Origin: Prostheceraeus crozeri
Taxonomy: Eukaryota > Platyhelminthes > Polycladida > Euryleptidae
Reading direction: 5' to 3'
NCBI GenBank assembly: GCA_907163375.1
Contig: CAJQUW010010471.1
Coordinates: forward strand, 31,001 to 95,000
DNA length: 64,000 bases
Shown: positions 10,629 through 22,785 of the stretch, piece after piece
Position numbering within the stretch: position 1 is the stretch's first letter
Layout: each line of letters opens with the position of its first letter
The notes under the pieces: generated by a model
Databases searched by the model: none
What the model was told of the DNA's origin: nothing
The model's input: the letters and a program-made list of their open reading frames with translations, nothing else
Position numbers and translations under genes: made by a program

Positions 10629-13560
10629 ATGCAAAAGCTTGCCACCAATTACTCAAATAATTTAGAATATGCAGATCTAGAGATAGATGAATTCAGTGGT
10701 CTTCTAAGAAAACATGAATTGTTACCTGTAAAAATTATCCATATGAACATTCGATCCCTAAATCGAAATTATCGAGAACTTGTGATCTTACTATCAGACA
10801 TAGAGACAAAAATAGATATAATAGTATTGTCTGAAATTTGGCATTGCAACATTGAAATGTTCAATAACATACTTCCAGGATATAAATTCCATTACCTTTT
10901 ATCCTCTACTAATAGGAGCGGTGGAGTCGCCGTTTATGTGAACACATCAACTATAGAAGTAGCTAGCATAGAATTTAACAAATTAAATAATTGTGATGAC
11001 TTATGGTTGTATTACAGTTCCCAAACTTCAGATAAGAATTGTATAATCTGCGTATATAGGAGCCCATCACTAGATATAGGACCATTCAATGAGAGTGTAT
11101 CAGAAGCTTTAAAAAGCATTAAGAAAACAGGAAAAATAATATTAACTGGCGACTTCAATTTAAACTACAATAAGCTAAAAGACACTTCCATTAGTAAATT
11201 CTACGATCAAATGATTGACTTCAATTTCTCTCCTTTGATTTGTACACCTATTCGCATCGCAAAAGACAGTAAAACCATTATAGACCAAATACTTATACAT
11301 AATAAGGTGTTGTATGACCCGAAAAATCATATATTTACCTGTAATATCTGCTCTGATTTGACTGATCATTATGGACAATATCTAATTGTTCAGCATATTG
11401 ACGCCAACCAAAAGAAATACACAATCAAGGAAAGACCATTTATACGTTCATATACAAAAGAAAGTATAGAAATATTCAAAACCAAAACTACTGACTTAGA
11501 TTTAGACAGCACTGCATTGACTACACCGTCAGAAAAATTCCTCTATTTACGAGATAATTTACTAGAGCTGCATGACGCTGTATTTCCATTAAAACGCATT
11601 TCCAGGAAAATGTTTAAAGAAAAGGAATGGTTCTCTGAGAATTTAAAAAAATGTCACATGAAGAAAATGAGGCTATACTACAAGTGGAAAAAATCAAAAC
11701 TTGAGGTGGATGAGATAAGTTATAAAAATTATATGAAGTATTTTAAGAAGGTAGCTAGGGCTGAATACAATATCATAGCAACAAATTTCTAACAATAAAA
11801 AAAGACACAAAGGAATTATGGAAACATATTAACAGCATAAGAGGAAAAATCAAGACTGATAATTACATAGCAGAAATTCATACGGAAGAACATGTTAAGT
11901 ATGATCCCGTTGACATTGCAAACGTTTTGAATGAGCATTTTATCAATGTAGCAGACAAATTGACAAACAGCTCAATTAACGAAAAATATGATGAAAAATA
12001 CGGTGATAGATGTAATCAAACTTTCAAGTTTGAAGACTTTACTCTCACAGAACGTACTGAAACTGTAAGTACTATGAATGCCAACAGATCTACGTATGAT
12101 AAGTTACCTTGGAAAATATTTAAACAATGCTCATCAGAATTTTTTTCACATCTGTGCCGTGTATATAATGAATCAGTGAAAAGAGGAATCTATCCCGAAT
12201 GCTTGAAAGAATCGGTGGTATTACCAATAAATAAAAAAAAGTGACAGAAGGAAACCATCAAACTATAGACCAATCTGTCTATTAAACTATCTAACAAAAA
12301 TTTTTGAAAAGATGATCCATAAGCGAGTATTTAATTTCTTAGAGAAAAACCAAATACTATTTGAGAATCAATATGGTTTCCGGAAGAATCACTCTACAAA
12401 TTTGGCACTCTTAAAAATGACTGATAAAATATGCTACGCAGAAGACAATAATCTATTTACAATATCATTAAATCTCGATATATCGAAGGCTTCTGACACT
12501 GTTCAAACGGACATACTGCTAGGAAAATTATACAGGATAGGGATTCGTGTCTTTGTACATGAATGGTTTGCTTCGTATCTGAGAGATAGACCACATAAAG
12601 TCCTCGTCAATAAGGTACAATCAAAAGTGTTAACGGTAAAGGCAGGAGTGCCACAAGGCTCATCTTTTGGACCACTATTATTTTTGATCTACATTAATGA
12701 CATGAAAAATATAGACGTCTGTGGTGATCTCAGTGTGTTTGCGGATGACACCAATCTAATCGTAAGTGATAGGACTCTTGAATGTGCCATAGAAAAAGCC
12801 CAAATGTCATTGGACAAAATTCAAGCATGGATGAAAAATAATAGACTAAAGCTAAACTTAGGAAAATGTGAATATTTGTTTATTCCTCCAAAGCTTCAAA
12901 CCAAAAATGTCCATTTTGATTTGACAATAGAAAACTGCAAGTTATCTCAAGTAGACAGCACTAAATTTCTTGGAATCAAATTCGATAATAACTTTAAATT
13001 TGATAATCATATCTCATCGATAATCAATAAATTGAAAACATTTATATCGACATTATACAAGCTAAGAGATATCATGCCATTAAAAACATTACGCGTACTA
13101 CACGAGCAACTATGTCTCCCTTCTATTCAATACTGCTTAATAGCATATGGTAGTGGCAACAAACAGTCACTTAACAAACTACAGCGTTTACATAAGACTT
13201 TGATCAAGATAATATACCGCAAGGAAAAACAGTCATTGGATATATCGTTTTACAAAAGTGAACAGTATATGAATGTGGAAACTATGCATGAATTCGAGCT
13301 ACTGACTCTCGCATATAAAATAAAATACAATGATAGCAACTTGCCAGCATACTACAAAACCCATTTAGAAGAATCAACTAGGCGTAGTGAAAACTTTAAA
13401 ATCCCATATTTTAGTACATCACTAGAGCAAAAGAGTAGCAAAATTTAGGATGCCATTTTTGTGGAATGGTCATCCGAGCAACATTAAAAAAGCTAAAACA
13501 ACAAAAGAAATCAAGCAAAAATTAAAAACACTGATGATAGATAAAATGAATTATTTTTGA
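10629..13560 (+). pseudogene. LINE ORF2: AP-like endonuclease and reverse transcriptase, three frameshifts
   Basis: The N-terminal endonuclease domain (10629 to about 11400) shows HMNIRSLNRN, LSEIW with the catalytic Glu, VYRSPS, LTGDFNLN and TDHYGQY. The reverse transcriptase spans about 12240-12960: PSNYRPICLLNYL, YGFRKNHST, LDISKASDTV (usually KAFDTV), GVPQGSSFGPLLF and the catalytic FADDT. The C-terminal end LPFLWNG-type motif is read as MPFLWNGHPSNIKKA near 13452. The frame shifts near 11780, near 12240 and near 13440, and ends at TGA 13558-13560. The catalytic residues are retained, so decay is recent. Family placement (CR1/Jockey group) is from motif memory, not from a tree. Confidence 0.9.
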
Positions 13561-13910
13561 TATGATGTGCATAGAAATATACTGCAATTGGTTTATATCT
13601 GCATGAATATGTCAAACAAATATCCTTCTATGTCCTTTATAATTATGCGTGCATGCATAATGTACATACTCATATTATATATTCTAACATACACGTGTTC
13701 TTATATTATTCTGTACTCGTATTATACATTTTCTTTCTTGTAAGCAAGAAATAGGGCCAGGCCTAATACCCCATGTGCGGGTCATCTGGTCCTTTTCTCC
13801 AATTGACAATCTTTACGTTATGTCATGAAAAATTTGTATTCACACTTGTAAAAAATGCATGAAACTCATTTTGCTTGGAGAATAAATATATTTTCTATTC
13901 TATTCTACAC

Positions 13911-14565
13911 TTCACTTTTTAGTTAGTAAAGCGTTATGAATTTTGACCGAAACATTTTCACTTTGGTACAAACTGTGTCCATTTATTAATTGAACATTGA
14001 TAACTAATAGCCACAAAATTGGTCGCGAAATTAACAAGTATTGATACAGCAGCATGTATACATGTTTCGAGAATCTATCACAATTGTAAAATTCTGACCC
14101 TCAATACTCGAATCCAGCGGTAATGCTTATTTTTGCTTGTTTCTGAATTTATTTTAAAAATTTCAAGGGGAGGGGCGGCCGCCCAATCGCACCTGCTCTG
14201 CTGAGAGATATTATGCTAACCATCTCATGTAAGGTCTTTAACTATATACATGTACATGTATACTTTGGTCTCATCATGTCATTCTGAAATCGAGGTCCAT
14301 GGTTTCCTCGTCATCTATCAACGCTTTGTTACAGGTGATTTTCATAAGATTCTCTACTCGCTCTCCAAAAAGACGATTTAACATCTGGATCATCGAATCA
14401 AAGTTATTCTCGAAACATAAACCTGTTCGCAGCCAATCAGTCCATATGTCATCCCTTTGCTTATTCTCATTTATGCCTTGATGTGATCACATCATCAGTG
14501 CTATGATCATAATCTTATATGTGCCATGAATATGTTATGATAACATGGTTAATTGCAATTTAGTA
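13911..14565. other. Non-coding spacer
   Basis: AT-rich sequence between the LINE tail and the MITE at 14566. A GC-rich patch near 14166-14200 is the only contrast. I see no gene or element ends. Confidence 0.5.
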
Positions 14566-15025
14566 CACTGTAAACCGTTGACTGACAATTGACAGACATA
14601 TATCCTACAGAATCTATTTTGTCGGTCATTGTTAGTTCTTGTAGGATGATTGCCACTGAACACCTACAATATCTGACAAAAAGCGACAAAATGAATAGCA
14701 ATGAATTATAGCTTAAATTTTATCAAAAATGTAGATGATTAATTAAATTATGTCAAAATAATTCATGGTTTTGCCACACAATAATACAGATTGCCCAAAA
14801 GTCAAGCAATCACTAATCGAAAAAATCAATCAATATTCAACAGTTTTTGTTTAGCTAATTTGCATTCAAAGCATCTGTTTCGATGTCGGTGGAGAACCTA
14901 CAAAATCGTCGTCAAAATCGTAGGATATTGGAGGTGACAATCGTCGAATATCGTAGGATATTGGAGGTGACAATCGTCGGCTGATTTTGTCAGTAATTTT
15001 GTAGGATAATTGTCGGTTTACAGTG
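14566..15025. mobile_element. TA-flanked MITE, CACTGTAAACCG ends
   Basis: The left end CACTGTAAACCG (14566-14577) and the right end CGGTTTACAGTG (15014-15025) are perfect inverted repeats, flanked by TA on both sides. Similarity continues inward over ATCCTACA-AAAT and GACAAAATC words. The right arm contains a 33-bp tandem duplication (14917-14949 and 14950-14982). There is no coding capacity. The TA duplication points to the Tc1/mariner group or another TA-targeting family. Confidence 0.8.
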
Positions 15026-15394
15026 TACCAACTTCTATAAAAAAAGGTTTAAACCAATCATCAGAGTAAATAAAACAAGAATATTTGCACGAACATGCAA
15101 GGATCATTGCATTTCAATAGCGAAGTACTATTACTGATAGCATCATCGCTCGTGGATCGAATTTGTTGGAAAACAGATTCCCTAATGCATGCTAGGTAAC
15201 ATTGTGCTCCTGTATATGAATACATTACATGATTGCATTCATTGAGCAATAACATGATTTGAATAATAATAATGATAAATCGTTTACTTTTTGAATGATA
15301 ATCATACAGCGCAAGAAATATTCATAGTGGTCTATACATTGAAATCAAAGTGACATGGTAGCTTATTCATAGTACAAATTTGCCACGAGATTTT

Positions 15395-16447
15395 TTACTT
15401 TGGTGTTGTGACTTCCCTCGAAATCGCCGTCAAAGGGTAAAATTAAGAAAGGACTGTTTGAGCTCGATTGTGCGCGTCACCTCTGGCAAGGGGGAAAACT
15501 TTCTTCGCGTTTATTCTGCGTGCACATGCGAACTCTGCAACCATCGAACAATGATACCTTCATTTCCAGGTATGCTGTCGACGTCGTTATTGGCATTCCC
15601 ATTCGCGCAAATATAGACTTAGAACTTTCTATCAGATAGGAAATTCAACGCGCAGAAAATTGGTGTAACATTCGCGGGTTAGAACTGAACAAAAAGAAAA
15701 CGAAAATTATAAATATCAAGAAGTCTCATCTTTCTGTTCTTTTACAATCTAATGTTGAATTCGCGCGGGAGCTTCGGATTCTTGGTGTGATCCATAATGA
15801 AGCATTTTCTTGGGATAGCCGTGTGCAGAATATCTGCAAACTCGCGTGTCAACGACTCTATGTGATCAAACGTTTGAGGACTTTCTTACAAATACCTGAT
15901 CTCATTTGACTTCATAATGCTAAGACTACACCAGGCCTACATCAGGCTATTACAAATACCTGATTTCATTCGACTTTATATAAGCTTTATCTATTTTAGA
16001 ATACAATGCACCGTTATTTATAGGCATGAATCAAAAAACTCGATAAAGCTTGAGAGAGTAAGAAAGAGATCTCATGGAATCATATGCGGACTCGACTGTT
16101 GATGCCAAAAATTCACTCCATTGCACATAAGAAGGCAGAATGTAGCATTGAAGCTGTTTCATGGTATCTCCGATCAAAGAAATCCTCTTCATGGACTTTT
16201 ACCAGATACGTTGCCCCGATCTCGAACATATAGAGTTCCACTGTCTCGAACTGTTTCTCGTCAGTCCTCTTTCCTTCCTGCATGTATAACTTTGTACAAT
16301 CAAGTTTGTAAACATACGTAAGATTTCATGCAGATTGATGATCTGAATTTATTTATTTTTCGATTATTTATGCGCCTACGATGACTTAATTTGTGTTATG
16401 TGATGCTTTTCATTACAAGAAATAAACATTTTGCTTACTTACTTACT
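15395..16447 (+). mobile_element. 5'-truncated LINE fragment, TTAC-tailed
   Basis: Translated in shifting frames it gives the middle and end of a LINE reverse transcriptase: RQRVKLRKDCLSSIVRVTSG, then YAVDVVIGIPI in place of the catalytic YADD, GLELNKKKTKIINIK, ELRILGVIHNEAFSWDSRV, and LACQRLYVIKRLRTFL. A C-terminal piece follows (16121-16321: HPLHGLLP-type and RVPLSRTVSRQSSFLPA). AATAAA and a CTTA/TTAC tail end it near 16420-16447. It is dead, with several frame breaks and the active-site Asp pair altered. It resembles the minus-strand LINE at 52510-55600, which has the same kind of tail. Confidence 0.8.
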
Positions 16448-16458
16448 TTGCGAAGTAA

Positions 16459-16683
16459 TTACGTTCTACACATATTAAACAACTTTATACAGAAGGGGAA
16501 GAAAGAAAGAGACCGATTTTTAGTTCGGGAGAGTGGTGCATTAAATTTCCCTGAATGAATCAATCGGCGTGGAGCAAATTTGTTGAGCACATATCCTTGC
16601 ACTAGCGTAGATTGAAACACTTTTAAGACCTTTTGCTGTCTTCTTTTTTCTAAACTGGGCATGCATTCGCGTTTACAGACCAC
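16459..16683 (-). mobile_element. LINE 3'-terminal coding fragment, opposite strand
   Basis: The minus-strand frame ends with FNAPLSRTKNRSLSFFPFCIKLFN, the typical C-terminus of the same LINE group as the neighbour on the plus strand. Only about 70 codons remain. The two copies lie tail to tail, separated by the TTAC tail. Whether this is a separate insertion or an inverted rearrangement cannot be told here. Confidence 0.65.
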
Positions 16684-16689
16684 ATATTA

Positions 16690-17677
16690 TTCGATACATA
16701 ATACGATATACGTATATATCATGATGTAAATAATCCTCAACGCATAAAGCAGACCCGGCAAACTATTGTCACGTTTTCTACTACTTGCTAGGCCTACTGC
16801 CGGAGTCAGAGTCCAATCAAGTGCATAGGACTCCCCAACCATCGTTGTTTGTAACAGAAAGCAGTTACTACAGCTAAGATTAAATATATCATATCCATGC
16901 TTGTGATTATGACATTATTTAAGTTTTTCTTTAGTTCAAATGGCATGCCTTTTGCTGTTGTAATCTTTTATATTTTTCCAAATAGTGACATTTTCATTCT
17001 ACGGTACTTATACAAACTATAAATAGTGGCTTTTACAACAAATTGCCAGCTTTTATCCTTCCGTGATTCTTAGATGTGTTTACCAGACATAAATGGTGCA
17101 TTCACTCTCTGATGTTCATGAGTGATGGCCGCACAAACATTAGCGCAAAACGTAGGGCCGATATTATTTTTCTAAATGAGACAGGGTTTCTAGTATCAAA
17201 TACACACTGCATTGTGAACGGTTCAAAAAGAACCGTTTTAATACCATGTTTAAAGCAATGATCTTGACGTTTCCGTCCTTATCGCCTATCCCGGAAAAGC
17301 TCCGCAAACGATATTTTTGCTACATATTTGTATAACATTAGACTCATAATGATATTCTGCATATTTCGACTGCTGTCGCATACCTTTAAATCTCCAGGAC
17401 ACCTACAACCCGTTAGATTGCCCTCCCGCGTAACGAGTTCGTAACGAAACCGGATAGCGGGCAGACGGCGTTAAGGAAGAAGTCAAAACTCAGAGAAGAA
17501 GTCTGAATTTCTTGAATTAAAAACATATTCGTGACCACATGAAGAGTTCGCCCCACGACCCAAGCGACTTGTGGTGGGCCTAACACGATGAGGCACAGAT
17601 TATGATGAGTCTATCGCGCACAACTTATTTCTGCATCATTTCCGCTTTTTCAAATTTCATCATTTGGGTTCTTTTGA
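16690..17677. other. Non-coding stretch
   Basis: Mostly AT-rich. A 61-codon frame at 17076-17261 has no recognisable motif. A GC-richer block at about 17395-17480 may be part of an old repeat. I see no gene. Confidence 0.45.
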
Positions 17678-17854
17678 ATTACTCGGAGCAATTGAAAGGG
17701 CATCTTTAATCTCATGCCGGCGCTTCGTCCGTTCTTTATTGAGGCATAACACGGAACTGATTACATAGCTGTTAACACAACTGTTAACCTCAATAAAGAA
17801 CGGACGAAGCGCCGGCATGAGATTAAAGATGTCCTTTCAATTGCTCCGAGTAAC
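17678..17854. repeat. Long near-perfect hairpin, about 67-bp arms
   Basis: The left arm (17678-17744) is repeated in reverse complement at 17788-17854 with about one internal mismatch (GGGCATC versus GGACATC), plus small differences at the outer edge. The loop is 43 bp and contains two similar GTTAAC-containing words. Transcribed from either strand it would form a long duplex. It has no reading frame. It may be a foldback MITE or a young palindromic duplication; a small-RNA precursor is possible but unsupported. Confidence 0.85.
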
Positions 17855-18039
17855 TTATAAATGGGCACCTACAAAGAGAATATTCTTTTGAATTTATAAA
17901 TTTTCTAGTTCACTACTTTTTAATTAACATAGTAATGCATACTTATTATTTTCATTGATGGAAATTCATTTTCAGGATGGATTTCATTTATCAATAATTT
18001 TATCTCTGACAGCTGTTCCATTAAAAGGAACCCTAAAAA

Positions 18040-18150
18040 TGAGCGATCCAACCCGAAAACCGACCCGAAACCCCAACTCAAAAGTTCGGGTTCGGGTCGG
18101 GTTTGGATAATCTCTCTTATCATAAACCCGAGAAAACCTGAACTTAAGTT
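18040..18150. repeat. GGGTCGGGTTT-type low-complexity repeat
   Basis: Runs of AACCCGACCCGAA and GGGTTCGGGTCGGGTT form a local palindrome. A weaker similar run lies in opposite orientation at about 19245-19310. The two may be the eroded ends of one element enclosing the 18533-19017 foldback. Confidence 0.4.
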
Positions 18151-18532
18151 TTTCCAGTTGGAGTACACATCCGGGAAATCTGTTTTAAATATTTATTCCA
18201 AATATTGGTACAATTTTAACAATTATATTCTCATAGGTAGTGTAATAGTCCGTACAACTGATTTGATATTAATATAACGAATACGGTAGCAATAATCAAT
18301 AAATAGTGGGTATAATTCTACAAATTTCTAATAAATTAAGGAGGGGAATCATTGTATGAGCTAATGTATTGAAAGCTCAATAAAGCGATTGACTTGCTTC
18401 AATTCTATTTCTAAAATAGCAAAATCAAACTGATGCTATTTCACACTACAAGAGTATCAACCGTCTTTGGTATCAACAATTCAATTTGTCTAAAGTAATT
18501 ATTTCATAGAATTTGTTAATAGTTCAATTCAC

Positions 18533-19017
18533 AATGTAATAGAGTAATTAAATATTGAGTTGCATCCTCAGTTGAAAGATCAGAACAGACCTGAATAGCT
18601 GTCATTTCATCCAATATCAGGAATCATCAGCAGGCACAGTTCATATCTCTCAACATCGACACAACTATCTATTTTAACAACATCAACACCCGACACAGCA
18701 ATGCCCGGATAAATTTGATATTCACAATTACCAAGTTAGTGAAATTTCGACGGGCATTCATTAAATATCACTTTAAGCACACTACTGGCAAATCGCCAAA
18801 GTGAGTGAGCCGCCGAAATGTCACTAGCTTGCTAATTGCGAATATCGAATTTACCCGGGAATTGCTGCAACTTTAAACAGGGAGCTCTGTCGATTTTGAG
18901 AGATGTGAACTATGCCTGATGATGATTTCTGACATTGGATGAAATGGCAGCTATTCAGGTCTGTCCTCACTTTTCTACTGAGGATGCAACTTAATATTTA
19001 ATTATTCTATTTACATT
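18533..19017. repeat. 485-bp foldback element, arms about 230 bp
   Basis: Sequence from 18533 to about 18766 reappears as the reverse complement from about 18793 to 19017. Shared words include GTTGCATCCTCAGT, ACAGACCTGAATAGCTG and CATTTCATCCAAT. By eye the outer 130 bp agree at about 85% and the inner part less. There is a short unpaired centre and no coding capacity. It looks like a foldback MITE; no convincing target duplication was found. Confidence 0.8.
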
Positions 19018-20039
19018 TTCTAGAAAAGGCTGGTGCAGTGCTTATCTCAACTATCACAGAAGCACACAATCATGTCTGGATACCCGTCCCGAGGACTACA
19101 TACAGTGCTTTATGTCGATTTGAATCTGGAATAAGTGGCTCTTAAAGCTCGAACATTTCGCGGATTTTTGTAATCAGATCAATTTCAGGTCACACAGGTA
19201 TTACACAAGTAAGCATATATACATGAATGGTTTGCTGATCTTATCTTGTCGGGTCGGTTTTTGGTCGGGATAGGGTTGTCTTTTAGTTCGAGGCGGGTTT
19301 GAAAATTCCTGTAACCTGATCCGACGATGACCTCAAGTCACCATCGTCGAATGCCAAAAACCTGGTTACCAGAGACCCACTTGCCGAAAAAGCACGGACT
19401 CCCCAGTTCCTGCGGCAAAGGCGTTGCTCCGTTTCTGGTGGTTCAGATGCTCTTACTGCCGACCAATGCATACAACATTCGTTTTTTTAAATCGCAACAT
19501 TAAACAATAATGAACAATGTAGGCCTCTACCTTGAAAATTCACGCAGCTAGTTCTAAGGATTGTTGATGGTGTGTTGCAGAACTTTTATGACTTTATTGA
19601 CATGTTGGTATGTTGACTCACCCTCTATGACTTTCTTTTCTCTAATTAAGTGAGAAGTATAGAGTCACAATTTTTGGCATAAGATGTCCTCAGATCATTT
19701 CCTATCATGTGCGTGTGTGCTCATGCCAACAACAGCTTCTCATCGGTGATTTTCCAAAATGTGGTTGAATGTGGCTTTTAAAAAGGCTTGTTTATCAATA
19801 TTAAGATGCCTGCCAATTCTAAATATGCTTGGCTTCATAGCAAGCTAGCCTAAAGGAGAGTATGATTATGTGACCTAAAGACATACTACCCTATACCAGG
19901 AATTGTGACACTAGACTTAATAAGGCTTGCTTCTCATTTAATCAGAGAAATTTAATAAAAAAGAATGTCATTTTCAACGAAAATTTCAATCTGCTTCCTA
20001 TTGAATTTACCCTGTGTTTTCTTTATACCTATACGACAG

Positions 20040-20570
20040 GAAGCGGAACCGAGTGGAACCGATTCGTCGTAGACACAGGGTGTGCATCACTCTATGAAAG
20101 TCTTGTTTTCGAGTTCGTTCCCTGCAGAAACTCGTGATGATAGCGGCCGTACTAGTCCTGATGAGCATCTCTTTAGACTTGAAAAAGTCGTCGCTCCTCC
20201 TGTCCGTGGTTCTCTCAACCTTTCATTGAAGCCGAATTAAACGCGGTTCTTTGAAATGGCTTGGTTTACCATCTTCAGAAAGTGTTTCCATGTACCCATT
20301 CCATTCCAACAAGTCGTTGGATCCATATGAGCATCATGTATTGATGTGCATGAACGACGGTGATGTTGTGAATCGACATAAAGTTCGAGATTCGTTGCGC
20401 GAGCAATTTGGAGCTGGTCAGAGTGGATCCAGTCCTGAATTATGACCAGGTAATATTCTTATTCCAGACTTGCTTCTAGGACCGCTTGCCGTTGAAGAGG
20501 TGATTGTCATGAATTCTCTCAACCACAAGAATAATATCTGGAGAGAACATATCACTGCATGAAATAACGG
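20040..20570 (+). pseudogene. Fragment of a retrotransposon-type protein with a CCHC / endonuclease-like domain
   Basis: Shifting frames give LKWLGLPSSESVSM, SLDPYEHHVLMCMNDGDVVNRHKVRDSL and then GNILIPDLLLGP. The minus-strand frame at 45198-46004 reads LKWWLGLD, CPTCPSN, LDQFGHHALTCKYG, VVSRHNALRDC and LPADILLPSW in the same order, so these are two copies of one family. The pattern Cys-x2-Cys, HALTC, RHNxLRD, PADxLxP, DxTV looks like the zinc knuckle and restriction-endonuclease-like domain known from R2-type LINEs, though the exact family is not established. It is truncated at about 20570 and broken by stops. Confidence 0.6.
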
Positions 20571-21376
20571 GCAGAATCTGCAGAATGCAAAATATCAACA
20601 CAGCACTAGGGAGTTAAAAAAATAATTTCAATTGTACGCTAGTTGGAGCAGAACGCAATCATCTAATTTAATTATTTGATGGCAACAATCAAAGCAATTT
20701 AAGTAATTTAAGCAATGCAATCAAAGAATCGCAGTTGCTCAATGTCAACAATTACGTAATTGTAAAACATTCATTCTGAAATCGGAGATTTAGGTCATTG
20801 GTGTGGGCGTGTGTGTGAAATTCAAGCAAAAAGTAATTTCATTGCTTATCATCAGTTTCTTCATGCGCTATCTAAAATAGTCAATAAGTGAAGCTTGCAA
20901 CTGGAAATGAAGCATCAAGTCGACACTCATGATGCAACAAACGAATAGTTTTATTAAAATATGTTATGCAACAATTCTGCTAGGAAGATATCGACAATGA
21001 TCTGAAGACTCCACCCAAAAATCACGGAAAGAATCAAGTATTCTGAGCAGCCGGAAACTGCAAATCCTCTAACGTTGGTAGAGTATAGACGAAGTCAATA
21101 GCTTAAGATTCAAAGGAGGCCTGACTTGCTCTGAACTAAAATTTATCCAGATCAAAAACAGATAGTGAGATATTTCCATAGATATTTCTAGCATTTTTTC
21201 AAGTCAAAATTTGCGATTCTACATACTTTCAATTGGCGAATTTCCTTGCACTGTTTATCAACATTTGTACACATCTACGCACTGCATGCACACTCTTACA
21301 GAGAATAAAATGAAATAATCGTTAGATCAAATTGCTATGCAAAAGGTGTGCAGCTGATAAGAATCATTGTCATTCA
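20571..21376. other. Non-coding stretch
   Basis: AT-rich, no frame longer than about 60 codons and no recognised repeat ends before the hAT element begins at 21377. Confidence 0.45.
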
Positions 21377-22785
21377 CAGGTTTGGAACCGGCCGTCGGCG
21401 CGGTCCCGGTGTTACAGTATAATTTTCCTTCCATCTCTTTTACCGGCGGGACATTGAAATGGTGTTTACATATTCCGGTCGGAAATTTAAAGTACGAGTA
21501 TGTTTGTCACACTGATTTAGAGTTTCCGCTTTTCTCTTTTACCCCCTCCCCCGAACTAGCTAAGACTGCATGTGTGTATTTTACCCCCTCATTAATCTGC
21601 TACCCCTTTCATGAGTATAACGTATGATATTTAGAATAAAAACGAAATTCCATTATACATTGTATTTTTTCAAGTGACATGTATTTATCATTTTTTTTAA
21701 TCTTATACCATTACTGCTTACATAGTAGCTGTTTCTTCCCTTTATAGCGCTCCTGACATAGCACTCATGATCGAGAGAAATAAAGACATGACGGAAATAG
21801 AATATGCTGATTATGTTGTGACTTTCTTTGACCTAGGGGCTATTCAGTAACGCAGATATCTGATTCTCTGTTTCCGATCAGAAAAACAGATCAGGGGGTA
21901 AAAGCAAGTCATAACACCGGCCGTAAATTTGGGAAACCGGCTGGCCGGACGATTAGCTACTCATTAAGCCGGCCGGTTATGATAATTAGGTCCATGTCGA
22001 CAGTTGACGACATTAATTTTAGAATAAACTGTTTAGTAAATCAATTACAACATTAACAGCATGTAGATCTAACATTATCATGAATGCCGGCAACTTATGA
22101 TTGTGTTTGAACCCATATTTATCTCAAATATTCTAGCCTGCATGAATTTAGTTCCCATTGTGTAATCTTAAGTCTATCAATTGCAATATCATTACAAGTT
22201 TTGAATAATTTCACTACATGGGATAGTTAACACGTGGAGCTTAGAATTGCAATAAATTATGAATCTCAATGCATTCTAGAGATTACCACCCGAGTGCTTG
22301 ACAGTGGATCACGGATAATTGTTTGGTAATTTAACGCACGCGATAAATTTTACCTGACCTTGTACAGGTACCGCAACATCCTCGGTCTTCGAACACTCAC
22401 TGACATGAAAAATTGATGTCATATTCGGCAAGCTCTTTGTTCCCCAACTCTTAGACGTCAGCTCGCATCATCAACATAAGCTCAAAAGATCTGAATTAAA
22501 GCTGCAGTGTAGAGAATTCTAAATTGAAAATACTCATCACTGGATTTCCCTCTCAAGTGAAGCGGTAAATGCTGCTTTGCAGTGAATCACTTCAATTCAA
22601 ATTTAAACTTCAAAATCTATTATAACTTAGAATCGTTCACTGCTCAGATCTTTGTTGTGGGGCGAGACGCAGTTATACGTATTATTGTTGCTATTATTGC
22701 ATCAATGTCATGCCCGCTAGGGTCATCATTTTAATTCCCCATTTTCAATTTCCTTTCATATGATTGACTTTGAAAACATAGTCAA

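Larger units (their letters stand above)
9541..13910 (+). mobile_element. CR1/Jockey-type LINE, nearly full length but frameshifted
   Basis: A non-LTR retrotransposon with, in order, a 5' leader rich in GCGGCAAAG words (9541-9830), ORF1, ORF2 with AP-endonuclease and reverse transcriptase, a 3' UTR, an AATAAA at about 13881 and a TTCTA microsatellite tail (about 13893-13910). It copies itself by target-primed reverse transcription. ORF1 carries one frameshift and ORF2 three, so this copy is dead but fairly young, since both reading frames remain open over long stretches. The 5' boundary is inferred from the start of the composition change and the 27-bp tandem repeat. No target duplication was identified with confidence. 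Confidence 0.9.
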
